NCBI GenBank assembly: GCA_900551185.1
Contig: URVF01000004.1
Span: 1-23,294, forward strand
Source of the DNA: an uncultured Collinsella sp.
GTDB taxonomy: Bacteria; Actinomycetota; Coriobacteriia; Coriobacteriales; Coriobacteriaceae
DNA: 23,294 nucleotides
Direction of reading: 5' to 3'
Shown here: piece by piece, positions 7,355 through 14,806 of the stretch
Position numbering within the stretch: position 1 is the first letter of the stretch
Layout: every line of letters starts with the position of its first letter
Program-made: the position numbers and the translations under genes
Notes under the pieces: generated by a model
Seen by the model: only the letters and a program-made list of their open reading frames with translations
Told to the model about the DNA's origin: nothing
Databases searched by the model: none

Positions 7355-7413
7355 TTGACGATAGTCAAAACTCGGACTAATGTAGAGATATTAATTGGTC
7401 AAAACTCGGACTA
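7355..7413 (+). promoter_or_regulatory. MarR-operon promoter with two operator-like repeats
   Basis: A promoter can be read as TTGACG (7355-7360), a 17-bp spacer and TAATGT (7378-7383). A 16-bp direct repeat GTCAAAACTCGGACTA occurs at 7364-7379, inside the spacer and touching the -10, and again at 7398-7413, just after the expected start of transcription. Copy spacing is 34 bp, about three helical turns. The first copy is part of a dyad, TAGTC, 8 bases, GACTA. This is the pattern expected for autorepression by the MarR protein encoded next; binding is inferred. Confidence 0.72.
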
Positions 7414-7429
7414 TCGAATGGTGGGAGAG

Positions 7430-7930
7430 ATGAATAGTTCAGTTAGCCTGGTCGATTTCGACCGGATGCTCAACGGGCTTGACCGTATCTATTCGGAGTT
7501 CGCGCGCACCTGCGGTCTTTCGGACTGCGCCTATTGGATGCTTGTCGACACCAGCACGGCGGGCGGTAGCATTGCTGTAAGTCGTCTGACAAGCGAATGG
7601 TTCTATAGCAAACAGACCATAAACTCGGCCATTAAAACCTTGACGGCGCGGGGTTTCGCCACACTGGAGTTTGCCGAAGGCAGTCGCAAGAACAAGGTTG
7701 TGAGCCTGACCGAAGAGGGCCGGCGATTTGCCGAGCGTTATGCGCTGCCGGCACTCAAGGCCGAGCAGCGAGCCTTTGGTGCACTTGAGCCGTGTGAGCA
7801 ACGCGAGGTTATGCGCTTGATCGGTAAATTTTCTCAGGTGCTCGGTGAGGAGTGCGAGACATTTAAGCGGCAGGTGGAAGCTGAAAGTCAGATGCAAGAT
7901 CGACGTGAGGGGGAGCCGTGCGACTGCTAA
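7430..7930 (+). CDS. MarR-family transcriptional regulator
   Basis: Dimeric winged-helix repressor, cytoplasmic, 166 aa, typical MarR length. The central domain shows the MarR-like recognition helix SKQTINSAIKTLTARGFATL, then the wing FAEGSRKNKVVSLTEEGRRFAE. The flanking helices are the dimerisation arms. The start is placed at ATG 7430, preceded closely by GGGAG. ATG 7418 is an in-frame alternative, and codons back to 7352 lie inside the promoter repeats. Its 3' end overlaps the first ABC half-transporter by 13 bases, so the regulator and exporter are translationally coupled. By analogy with other MarR-ABC operons it probably represses its own operon until a toxic ligand binds. The ligand is unknown. 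Confidence 0.9.
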   Translation: MNSSVSLVDFDRMLNGLDRIYSEFARTCGLSDCAYWMLVDTSTAGGSIAVSRLTSEWFYSKQTINSAIKTLTARGFATLEFAEGSRKNKVVSLTEEGRRFAERYALPALKAEQRAFGALEPCEQREVMRLIGKFSQVLGEECETFKRQVEAESQMQDRREGEPCDC

Positions 7931-9654
7931 TGAGGTTTTTGAAGCCCTATCGAGGGCTTGTCGCAGTGACGCTGCTGGTGCTGCTGGTGGATAACGTCGG
8001 TACGCTGCTGGTTCCCACGATGCTGGCGAACATGGTCAACACCGGTATTACCACGGGCGATGTCGACTACATTTTACGCAACGGCCTATACATGTTTATT
8101 GCGACCAGCATGGCTAGCGGCGGCACGGTGCTGGGCTGCTATCTTTCGGCGCGCCTGGCCGCCAACGTGGCCTGCGATATCCGCAATGCCGTGTACGACA
8201 AATCGCTCGAGCTCGCTGCCAGCGACTTTGAGCGTTTTGGCACGGGATCGATGATCACACGCTCGCTCAACGACATCAACGTGATTCAGCAGGCTATCTT
8301 GCAGACGATTCAGCTGGTGCTGCCGGTGCCGTTCTTGGCCGTCGCGGGCATCATTTTTGCTTGGTTCATCGATCCCGCTATGGGAACGCTGTTGGGCGTG
8401 GTAGTTGCGATCGTGCTGGTGGCGGCGGTCTTTACGGTGGCTAACGCCGCGCCGATTTTTATGCGCCTTCAGAGCTTTATCGACCGTATGAACGTGGTGC
8501 TGCGCGAAAACATCGTGGGCGTGCGCGTCATCCGTGCGTTTAACAAGGAGCGTCACGAGGAGCGGCGCCTGGACGAGGTGTTTAGCGACTACGCCGCCAA
8601 CGCCATCAAGGTCAACCACCTGTTTGTGGGCCTCGACAGCTCCAGCTTCTTTTTGATGAACATCGCCGAGGTGGCGGTGCTGTGGGTGGGCGGCAACCGC
8701 GTAGGCGCCCACGCCATGCAGATTGCGAGTATCTCGGCGGTGCTGGAGTATGCAATTCTGATCCTGTTCTTTGTGATGATGGCCCAGATGGTGGTGCTGA
8801 CGCTTCCGCGTGCTGCCGCGTGCCTGAACCGTGCGCAGCAGGTGTTGGAGATTGAGACGAGCATCGTCGATGGCGAGCGCACGCTGGATGACGGGGCGCG
8901 CGAGCCCCAAGACGAAGCCGATGCGGTGGCCGTGTTCGACCACATGTCGTTTCGCTTTGACGATGCCGACGAGGACACCCTGTGCGACCTGAGCTTTGCC
9001 TGCCGTCGCGGTCAGACGACTGCGATCGTTGGCTCGACAGGCTCGGGCAAATCGACGGTGGCAAAGCTTCTGCTGCGCTTCCACGATGCCACCAAGGGCT
9101 CCATTCGCCTGAATGGTGTGGACCTGCGCGAGCTTACGCAAGACGAAATCCGCGGGCGCATTGCCTATGTGCCGCAGAAGGCGTGGCTGTTCTCGGGCAC
9201 GGTGGCAAGCAATCTGCGCTTTGGCAACGAAGACGCGACTGAGGCCGACATGCTTCATGCGCTCCAGGTTGCCCAGAGCACCTTTGTGCTCGATCAGCCG
9301 CAGGGGATCGATACCCCGGTGGCGCAGGGCGGTACGAACTTTTCGGGCGGCCAGCGCCAGCGTTTGGCAATCGCCCGTGCGCTCATGAAGCATGCCGATC
9401 TATATATCTTCGATGACAGTTTTTCGGCCCTGGACTTTAAGACCGATGCCGCCCTGCGCCATGCGTTGCGGGACGAGACGTGCGATGCCGCGGTGCTCAT
9501 CATCGCCCAGCGCATCTCGGCTATTTTGCATGCCGATCAGATCGTGGTGCTCAAAGACGGCAAGATCGTGGGCCTAGGCACGCACGACGAGCTTATGGAA
9601 ACCTGCGAGGTGTACCGTGCCATCGCGGAATCGCAGATGAAGGGAGGTGAGTAG
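7918..9654 (+). CDS. ABC exporter half-transporter, degenerate-site subunit
   Basis: Membrane-spanning ATPase of 578 aa: about 300 residues of six-helix exporter domain, then one nucleotide-binding domain. Walker A is GSTGSGKST (about 371-379), the Q-loop region YVPQKAWLFSGTV, and the signature FSGGQRQRLAIARAL (about 475-489). Walker B reads IFDDSFSALD, so aspartate replaces the catalytic glutamate. The H-loop reads IIAQRIS, with glutamine for histidine. These are the substitutions known from the degenerate subunit of heterodimeric exporters such as TM287/288. GTG 7918 is used as start because GAGGGGGAG lies just upstream; ATG 7930 is an alternative. The partner follows one base after the stop. 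A drug or lipid export role is plausible, with the substrate unknown. Confidence 0.93.
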   Translation: MRLLMRFLKPYRGLVAVTLLVLLVDNVGTLLVPTMLANMVNTGITTGDVDYILRNGLYMFIATSMASGGTVLGCYLSARLAANVACDIRNAVYDKSLELAASDFERFGTGSMITRSLNDINVIQQAILQTIQLVLPVPFLAVAGIIFAWFIDPAMGTLLGVVVAIVLVAAVFTVANAAPIFMRLQSFIDRMNVVLRENIVGVRVIRAFNKERHEERRLDEVFSDYAANAIKVNHLFVGLDSSSFFLMNIAEVAVLWVGGNRVGAHAMQIASISAVLEYAILILFFVMMAQMVVLTLPRAAACLNRAQQVLEIETSIVDGERTLDDGAREPQDEADAVAVFDHMSFRFDDADEDTLCDLSFACRRGQTTAIVGSTGSGKSTVAKLLLRFHDATKGSIRLNGVDLRELTQDEIRGRIAYVPQKAWLFSGTVASNLRFGNEDATEADMLHALQVAQSTFVLDQPQGIDTPVAQGGTNFSGGQRQRLAIARALMKHADLYIFDDSFSALDFKTDAALRHALRDETCDAAVLIIAQRISAILHADQIVVLKDGKIVGLGTHDELMETCEVYRAIAESQMKGGE

Positions 9655-9655
9655 C

Positions 9656-11662
9656 ATGACCGAGGAGCTCAAGAAGCAGGGCGGCGTTGATGACGCCGCT
9701 GCCGCGGGACTGGTCGAGGAAACGGCTGCCGCGTCGACCGAGCTGGATGACGCCGCCAAGGCTGCGGCCGAGCGCGAGGCTCGCCGCCAAGCGCTCTACG
9801 AGGAAAACGAACGTGCCGAGGACGAGCGCGCCCGCGCCGAGGCGGAGCGTATGCGCGACGTGGACGACGAAGACGAGGACGAGACGCCTCGGGATACCTG
9901 GGCGACGGTGCGCCGCCTGTGGAGTGAGGCTGCCGGCGACCACTGGCGCTTCTATATCGTGTTCGCGAGCATTGTGTTCTATGTCATCTTTAACACTGCC
10001 GCGCCGGCATATAGCGCCCGCGTGATCGATGAGCTGTGGGGCCACATTCAGGTAGCGTTTGCCAACGACACCACTTTCAGCATCACCTGGGAGAACTGTG
10101 GCAGGACTATCTTCATCTACTTTTTGATTTGGACGGCCGCCGCTTCGTTCTACGCGCTCCAGAGCTTTTTGATGTCGAGCGTGGCCGAACGCCTCAATCT
10201 ATGCCTGCGCAACCGCATCGCGCAAAAGCTCAACCGTCTGCCGCTCGCCTATTTTGACGCGCATCGTCCCGGCGAGGTCGTCAGCCGCGCGACCAACGAC
10301 CTGGACAAGATGTCCGAGAGCATGCAGCGCGGATTGCTGCAGCTGCTCGTGTCGATCGGCACGGTTGTTGGTGCTGTGAGCGTGATGTTCGTGTTCAGCG
10401 TGCAGCTTACGCTCGTCTTTCTGTTCTTTACGGCACTGTCGCTGCTGGTGACGAAGGTCGTCTCGCGCCGCACACACGATGTGACGGGCGAGCGCCAGGA
10501 GTGGGTGTCCAAGATTACGAGTGCGGTCGAGGAAGGCTATTCGGGCCGTCTGGTGATCCGCGCGTTTAACCGCGAACGTCAGAGCTCCGCTGAGGTGCAC
10601 GAGGCTTCGAAGGAACTGGCTCGTGTGAGCACCAAGGCCGACTTTATGATCAATGCTGTCGGCCCCGCAGTGCGCTTTATCGGCCGTTTGGCGCAGATCG
10701 TTATTGCGCTTGTGGGCTGCAGCATGCTGGTTGCCGGTCACATGACCGTCGGCGTGTTCCAGGCGTTCTTCCAGTTTATCTACGAGGCGTCCGAGCCCAT
10801 GACGCAGTTGTCGTTTACCTTCAACTCGCTGCAGAGCGCGCTGGCGAGTGCAGAGCGCGTGTTCGACCTGCTCGATGAGCCCGAGATGGAGGCCGATCCG
10901 CTGCCGGACAAGGCCGCCAAGCTGCCGGGTCGCGTGGAGGGCCGCGTCTCCTTTGAGCATGTGCGCTTTGGTTATTCGCCCGACAAGCCGCTTATGCGCG
11001 ACGTGTCGTTTACCGCCGAGCCGGGCCAGAAGATTGCCGTGGTGGGAACCACGGGCGCAGGCAAGACGACGCTCATCAACCTGCTCATGCGCTTCTACGA
11101 GATTGACGGCGGGCGTATTACGCTCGACGGCGTGGATACGAGCCGCATGGACCGCGGCGAGCTACGGCAGCAGTTTGGCATGGTGCTGCAGGACGCCTGG
11201 CTGTTCGACGGCACGATTGCCGAGAATATCGCCTACGGCTGCCCCGAGGCGACGCGCGACGAGATCGTGGCGGCTGCGCGCGCCGCGCAGGTCGACTTCT
11301 TTGTGCGCACCATGCCGCAGGGCTACGACACGCGCGTGGCCAACGATGCCGAGAGCATCAGCCAGGGCCAGCGTCAGCTGCTGACCATCGCTCGCGTGCT
11401 GCTCAACAACCCGGCGATTCTCATTCTGGACGAGGCGACCTCAAGCGTGGACACGCGTACCGAGCTTGCTATCGGCCGCGCCATGGACGCGCTCATGCGC
11501 GGGCGCACGAGCTTTGTGATCGCGCATCGCCTGTCGACGATCGTGGACGCCGACCTGATCTTGGTCATGGATCACGGCAACATTATCGAGCAGGGCACGC
11601 ATAAGGAGCTGCTGGCTGCCGAGGGTGCCTACGCCGACCTCTATCTGAGCCAGTTCGCATAA
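9656..11662 (+). CDS. ABC exporter half-transporter, catalytic subunit with charged N-terminal extension
   Basis: Partner of the preceding half-transporter, 668 aa. Residues 1 to about 80 are an unusual charged, Ala/Glu/Arg-rich, coiled-coil-like extension ending in DVDDEDEDE, placed before the first membrane helix near residue 99. Six-helix exporter domain follows. The nucleotide-binding domain has Walker A GTTGAGKTT, Q-loop MVLQDAWLFDGTI, canonical Walker B LILDEATSSVD and H-loop VIAHRLSTI. Its signature is ISQGQRQLLTIA, with glutamine at the position usually held by the first glycine. So this subunit supplies intact catalytic residues while its signature completes the partner's degenerate site, the expected heterodimer logic. 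AGGGAGG precedes ATG 9656; the gap to the first subunit's stop is one base. Confidence 0.94.
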   Translation: MTEELKKQGGVDDAAAAGLVEETAAASTELDDAAKAAAEREARRQALYEENERAEDERARAEAERMRDVDDEDEDETPRDTWATVRRLWSEAAGDHWRFYIVFASIVFYVIFNTAAPAYSARVIDELWGHIQVAFANDTTFSITWENCGRTIFIYFLIWTAAASFYALQSFLMSSVAERLNLCLRNRIAQKLNRLPLAYFDAHRPGEVVSRATNDLDKMSESMQRGLLQLLVSIGTVVGAVSVMFVFSVQLTLVFLFFTALSLLVTKVVSRRTHDVTGERQEWVSKITSAVEEGYSGRLVIRAFNRERQSSAEVHEASKELARVSTKADFMINAVGPAVRFIGRLAQIVIALVGCSMLVAGHMTVGVFQAFFQFIYEASEPMTQLSFTFNSLQSALASAERVFDLLDEPEMEADPLPDKAAKLPGRVEGRVSFEHVRFGYSPDKPLMRDVSFTAEPGQKIAVVGTTGAGKTTLINLLMRFYEIDGGRITLDGVDTSRMDRGELRQQFGMVLQDAWLFDGTIAENIAYGCPEATRDEIVAAARAAQVDFFVRTMPQGYDTRVANDAESISQGQRQLLTIARVLLNNPAILILDEATSSVDTRTELAIGRAMDALMRGRTSFVIAHRLSTIVDADLILVMDHGNIIEQGTHKELLAAEGAYADLYLSQFA

Positions 11663-11689
11663 TGTGACAAAGGGACAGTCCCACATGTC

Positions 11690-11748
11690 GCATCAACGCA
11701 AAGGCGCGCCGGGGATGAATTCCCTGGCGCGCCTTCTTGTGTTGATGC
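11690..11748. terminator. Large bidirectional terminator hairpin between convergent operons
   Basis: Outer arms GCATCAAC (11690-11697) and GTTGATGC (11741-11748) enclose AAGGCGCGCC (11701-11710) paired with GGCGCGCCTT (11726-11735), then GGG/CCC around the loop. It lies between the stop of the ABC operon and the stop of cysE on the other strand. T-tracts are poor, but the stem is very stable. A smaller GGGAC/GTCCC hairpin sits just before it at about 11672-11682. Confidence 0.7.
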
Positions 11749-11769
11749 GGGCTTGTGCCGTTCGCAGCC

Positions 11770-12474
11770 CTAGCGTTCGTCCGCGAGCTTGGCGACGAGG
11801 GCCTTGAGCTCGGCCACCTCTCGCTCGAGCTCCTTGACGCGGCGGGCATTCTCGGTGATGCCTTGACGGTTGAGCGCGGATTGCTCGGCGGCATCGTCGG
11901 GCATGTACTCGCGATGCTGCTTGGCGTCGAAACTCTCCTCGAACACGCGGCAGCCGTTGCGCTTGATGATGCGTCCCGGCACGCCAACAACGGTGCAGTT
12001 GTCGGGCACGTCCTTAACGACGACCGAGTTGCCGCCGATCTTGACGTTGTTGCCGATGCGGATGTTGCCGAGCACCTTGGCACCCGTGCCCACGGTGACA
12101 TTGTTGCCCAGGGTGGGGTGGCGTTTGCCGGTCTCGTTGCCGGTACCGCCGAGCGTGACGCCCTGGTAGAGTACACAGTTGTCGCCCACGATGGTAGTCT
12201 CGCCAATAACGACGCCCATGGCGTGGTCGATAAAGAAGTGCTTGCCGATCTGTGCGGCGGGATGAATCTCGACGCCGGTGATGTGGCGGGTGATTTGCGA
12301 GAGCACACGGGCAAGTGAGCGATGACCGTGCTCCCAGAGCCAGTGCTCGGGCACGTGGTTCCACTTGGCGTGCAGGCCGGGGTACGAAAGGAAAATGACC
12401 AGGCCGTTTTGCGCGGCGGGGTCCTGAGCTTGGACGGTCTTGATGTCCTCGCGAATGGTATTGATAAAGCTCAC
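11770..12474 (-). CDS. cysE: Serine O-acetyltransferase
   Basis: CysE acetylates L-serine with acetyl-CoA to O-acetylserine, the carbon acceptor for sulfide in cysteine synthesis, in the cytoplasm. The 234-aa product has a short N-terminal helical part, then a left-handed beta-helix of hexapeptide repeats (IHPAAQIGKHFFIDHAMGVV, GETTIVGDNCVLYQGVTLGG, VGTGAKVLGNIRIGNNVKIG). The active-site histidines are in FIDHAMG and in KRHPTLG. The C-terminal tail, KELEREVAELKALVAKLADE, is a coiled coil rather than the short feedback tail of E. coli CysE, so it resembles the EpsC/CysE forms of Gram-positives. GTG 12474 is the start, with GGGAGGG upstream. The in-frame ATG at 12561 has no ribosome-binding site. 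It is divergent from the DedA gene. No cysteine synthase is adjacent. Confidence 0.95.
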   Translation of the reverse strand: MSFINTIREDIKTVQAQDPAAQNGLVIFLSYPGLHAKWNHVPEHWLWEHGHRSLARVLSQITRHITGVEIHPAAQIGKHFFIDHAMGVVIGETTIVGDNCVLYQGVTLGGTGNETGKRHPTLGNNVTVGTGAKVLGNIRIGNNVKIGGNSVVVKDVPDNCTVVGVPGRIIKRNGCRVFEESFDAKQHREYMPDDAAEQSALNRQGITENARRVKELEREVAELKALVAKLADER

Positions 12475-12503
12475 CGTCCGCCCTCCCTTAGCGCCATGGC
12501 AAT

Positions 12504-12531
12504 GCGATTCAATAAAGTATAGCGATTCGCT
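12504..12531 (-). promoter_or_regulatory. Possible cysE promoter and operator
   Basis: On the minus strand TATACT (12516-12521) makes a good -10 box 42 bases before the cysE start. It is flanked upstream by the palindrome AGCGATTCGCT (12521-12531). GCGATTC also occurs as a direct repeat at 12504-12510 and 12522-12528. No convincing -35 was found, so both promoter and operator are tentative. Confidence 0.35.
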
Positions 12532-12697
12532 AGGGATTAGGAAGAACAATCTTGGCAGCATTGCGCAACAGGTGTCAGTTATGCAAACTTGCTGGTAATG
12601 GAGTCATGCTTTTGTGGGGTTGCGCACGAGGGGGCGCCGCAACCGTATACTGGTCAATTTGGACGTATCCGCGCCCACAACTGAGAGGTTTTACTTC

Positions 12698-13336
12698 ATG
12701 GGTTTCATCAATTTTATTGCCGAGCTGCTTAAGGACCCGCGCACCGCGATCGCCAGCTGGATCGCCGCCGGCCCGCTTATGGCCTACGGCTGCGTGTTCC
12801 TGATCATCTTTATCGAGACGGGCGTGGTGTTCTTCCCGTTCCTTCCCGGTGATTCGCTGCTGTTCGCCTCGGGTTTCTTTGCCCACAACGGCGGCTTTAA
12901 CATCGTGGCGCTTCTGGCCACCGCATGGGCCGCTGCCATTTTGGGCGATCAGTGCAACTTTATGATCGGTCACTTCTTTGGCCGCAAGATCATCGCTTCG
13001 GGCAAGGTCAAGGCCATGACGCCCGAGCGCATCAAAAAGTCCGAGGACTTCTTGGACAAGTGGGGTCACCTGGCCATCTTCCTGGGTCGCTTCTTCCCGT
13101 TTATCCGCACCTTTGTGCCCTTTATCGCTGGCATGGGCGGCATGCACTGGCGCAACTTTGTCGTCTTTAACGTGCTGGGCGGCATTACCTGGTCGACGGT
13201 CTTTACGCTGCTGGGCTACTTCTTTGGCGGCATTCCCTTTGTGCAGGAGCACTTTGAGCTGCTGATTATCGGCATCGTTGCCGTGTCGATCATCCCGACC
13301 GTGGTCGGTCTGGTCAAGGCTAAGCTGGGTAAATAG
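12698..13336 (+). CDS. DedA-family membrane protein
   Basis: Integral membrane protein of the DedA/SNARE-associated (VTT) superfamily, 212 aa. Members support envelope homeostasis, and several are flippases for undecaprenyl phosphate or phospholipids; which applies here is not known. Visible family motifs are ETGVVFFPFLPGDSLLFASG near residues 41-60, GDQCNFMIGHFFGRKI, and LGRFFPFIRTFVPFIAGMGG with the conserved arginine and proline of the re-entrant loop. Three or four further hydrophobic segments follow. GAGAGG nine bases upstream supports ATG 12698; codons back to 12614 cross the intergenic promoter region. It appears monocistronic, with a hairpin terminator 38 bases after the stop. Confidence 0.92.
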   Translation: MGFINFIAELLKDPRTAIASWIAAGPLMAYGCVFLIIFIETGVVFFPFLPGDSLLFASGFFAHNGGFNIVALLATAWAAAILGDQCNFMIGHFFGRKIIASGKVKAMTPERIKKSEDFLDKWGHLAIFLGRFFPFIRTFVPFIAGMGGMHWRNFVVFNVLGGITWSTVFTLLGYFFGGIPFVQEHFELLIIGIVAVSIIPTVVGLVKAKLGK

Positions 13337-13373
13337 AACGCGTAGCTCGAGCCAGCGCGCAAACCGTGCAGTT

Positions 13374-13405
13374 GAGGCCCGTCGCCGTTTACGGTGGCGG
13401 GCCTC
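13374..13405 (+). terminator. Terminator of the DedA-family gene
   Basis: GAGGCCCG (13374-13381) pairs with CGGGCCTC (13398-13405), with an additional imperfect CGCCGT/ACGGTG stem inside. Only a short TT follows, so efficiency is uncertain. Confidence 0.65.
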
Positions 13406-13634
13406 TTCAGCTTCGGTCAAATGAAATTACTTTAGTTAGTTAAAGAAAAACGTTTTATCCGACGCGCGTGCGGAGTACAATCTCGTGCATGCGAATCGAC
13501 GTGCCATCGGTTTTGATGCTGTTCGCGTGTCCCGTCCGGCTCTACGCTCCGGGCGTGCGACGTTGCGACGCGGTCGGCCTCGGTCCTTGCGTGCGGGTTC
13601 GCGAGTTTGCAACTGTGTATGTAAGGAGCGACAT
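13406..13634 (+). promoter_or_regulatory. ilvE upstream region with probable promoter
   Basis: About 230 bases without a gene. A -10-like TACAAT occurs at about 13475-13480, with only a weak -35 candidate (TTTATC) before it. The 13-mer AAACGTTTTATCC (13448-13460) matches a copy at 6821-6833 upstream of another gene. The leader of about 150 bases has an in-frame run of codons without a ribosome-binding site. I see no T-box consensus and no branched-chain-rich leader peptide. Confidence 0.45.
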
Positions 13635-14687
13635 ATGACTGTCGAGAAGAAGGATATCGATTGGGGTAGCCTCGGCTTTGGCTACATGAAGACCGATTAC
13701 AGCTACGAGGCTCATTGGAAGGATGGCGAGTGGGACGAGGGTGGCCTGACCACCGACCACACCCTGCATGTCTCCGAGTGCGGCGGCATCTTCCATTACT
13801 GCCAGGAGGTCTTTGAGGGCCTGAAGGCCTACACCGCCGAGGACGGCAGCATCGTCTGTTTCCGTCCCGACATGAACGCCGAGCGTATGTACAACTCTGC
13901 CCAGCGCCTCGAGATGCCCCCGTTCCCCAAGGACAAGTTCGTTGAGGCCGTCAAGCAGGTCGTTTCTGCTAACGCCGCCTGGGTTCCGCCCTTCGGTTCT
14001 GGTGCAACCCTGTACGTGCGTCCGTTTATGATCGGCTCCGGTGACGTGATCGGCGTGGCTCCCGCTCCTGAGTACACGTTCCGCATCCTCGTGACCCCGG
14101 TCGGTCCGTACTTTAAGGGTGGCCTCAAGCCCGTCAAGCTGCGCGTTTCCGAGTATGACCGTGCCGCACCGCACGGCACCGGCAACATCAAGGCCGGCCT
14201 GAACTACGCCATGTCCCTTAAACCCACGATGGAGGCCCATCGCGAGGGCTATGCCGAGAACCTGTATCTCGACTCCGAGTCCCGCACCTATGTCGAGGAG
14301 ACCGGCGGCGCCAACGTCCTGTTCGTGAAGGAGGACGGCACGCTCGTCGTTCCGCAGTCGCACACCGACTCCATCCTGCCCTCCATCACCCGTCGTTCGC
14401 TCGTTCAGGTTGCTCAGGACCTGGGCATGACCGTTGACCAGCGCCCCGTCGAGTGGGCCGAGGTCAAGGCCGGTACCTTTGTCGAGTGCGGCCTGTGCGG
14501 CACCGCTGCCGTTATTTCCCCGGTCGGCGAGATCGACAACAAGGTTTACGGCGCCGACGAGACCGTGACCTTCCCGGCTGGCTACACCGAGATCGGCCCC
14601 GTGATGAAGAAGCTCCGCGAGACCCTGACCGGCATCCAGTCTGGTGCTGTCGAGGATAAGCACAACTGGGTTTACACCGTCGCGTAA
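13635..14687 (+). CDS. ilvE: Branched-chain amino acid aminotransferase
   Basis: PLP-dependent fold-type IV transaminase of 350 aa, reversibly converting leucine, isoleucine and valine to their 2-oxo acids with 2-oxoglutarate as acceptor, in the cytoplasm. Length and motifs fit the BCAT2-like bacterial/eukaryotic group. Seen are GGIFHYCQEVFEGLKAY near the N-terminus, the PLP lysine context GTGNIKAGLNYA, the substrate-loop region LYLDSESRTYVEETGGANVL, and the cofactor phosphate site ECGLCGTAAVISPV. Start ATG 13635 is set by AAGGAG eight bases upstream. No other ilv or leu gene is nearby, so it is an isolated locus. Its downstream hairpin has been split by an insertion sequence. Confidence 0.96.
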   Translation: MTVEKKDIDWGSLGFGYMKTDYSYEAHWKDGEWDEGGLTTDHTLHVSECGGIFHYCQEVFEGLKAYTAEDGSIVCFRPDMNAERMYNSAQRLEMPPFPKDKFVEAVKQVVSANAAWVPPFGSGATLYVRPFMIGSGDVIGVAPAPEYTFRILVTPVGPYFKGGLKPVKLRVSEYDRAAPHGTGNIKAGLNYAMSLKPTMEAHREGYAENLYLDSESRTYVEETGGANVLFVKEDGTLVVPQSHTDSILPSITRRSLVQVAQDLGMTVDQRPVEWAEVKAGTFVECGLCGTAAVISPVGEIDNKVYGADETVTFPAGYTEIGPVMKKLRETLTGIQSGAVEDKHNWVYTVA

Positions 14688-14706
14688 GCTGCCTTAGCTG
14701 TCCGGC

Positions 14707-14740
14707 CCGAGGGCGACCTTCCTTTCCGGTGCGTCCTCGG
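14707..14740 (+). terminator. Hairpin just downstream of ilvE
   Basis: CCGAGGGCG plus ACC pairs with GGT plus CGTCCTCGG, with one bulged G and a 9-base loop, 19 bases after the ilvE stop. It has no T-tract. It may act with, or now in place of, the second hairpin beginning at 14745, which the IS has interrupted. Confidence 0.5.
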
Positions 14741-14744
14741 ACAT

Positions 14745-14767
14745 GAAAGAACCCCCGCTGCGCACTT
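14745..14767 (+). terminator. Left half of an IS-interrupted terminator hairpin (right half 16217-16239)
   Basis: The left arm GAAAGAACCCCCGC, TG, CGCAC ends at the insertion site. The right arm GTGCG, GCGGGGGTTCTTTC lies at 16221-16239 beyond the IS. Removing the IS and one copy of the CTT duplication restores a 19-bp stem with a 2-base bulge and a 3-base TTC loop. The insertion point is therefore the tip of the hairpin. Confidence 0.85.
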
Positions 14768-14790
14768 TGAACTGCATCCCAATTCTTGGA
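14768..14790 (+). repeat. IS left terminal inverted repeat
   Basis: 23 bases starting TGAACTG and ending TTCTTGGA, adjacent to orfB's 3' end. It matches the right repeat at 21 of 23 positions, and the preceding three bases CTT are the target duplication. Confidence 0.93.
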
Positions 14791-14806
14791 CGGGCTAATT
14801 AGCGGC

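Noticed and set aside
8086..9393. 435-codon minus-strand frame opposite the first ABC subunit
   Set aside because: It is antisense to clear Walker A, signature and Walker B motifs and has no recognisable domain.
13485..13634. Extended ilvE N-terminus or leader peptide
   Set aside because: The arginine-rich translation has no branched-chain residue run and no ribosome-binding site. AAGGAG fixes the start at 13635.
13337..13634. T-box or other riboswitch before ilvE
   Set aside because: I looked for a conserved T-box antiterminator and for a terminator close to the start codon and saw neither.
14485..14500. CXXC redox switch in IlvE (ECGLCG)
   Set aside because: The human BCAT redox CXXC lies a few residues further on, after GTA, where this protein has AVIS. 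The resemblance is positional chance.
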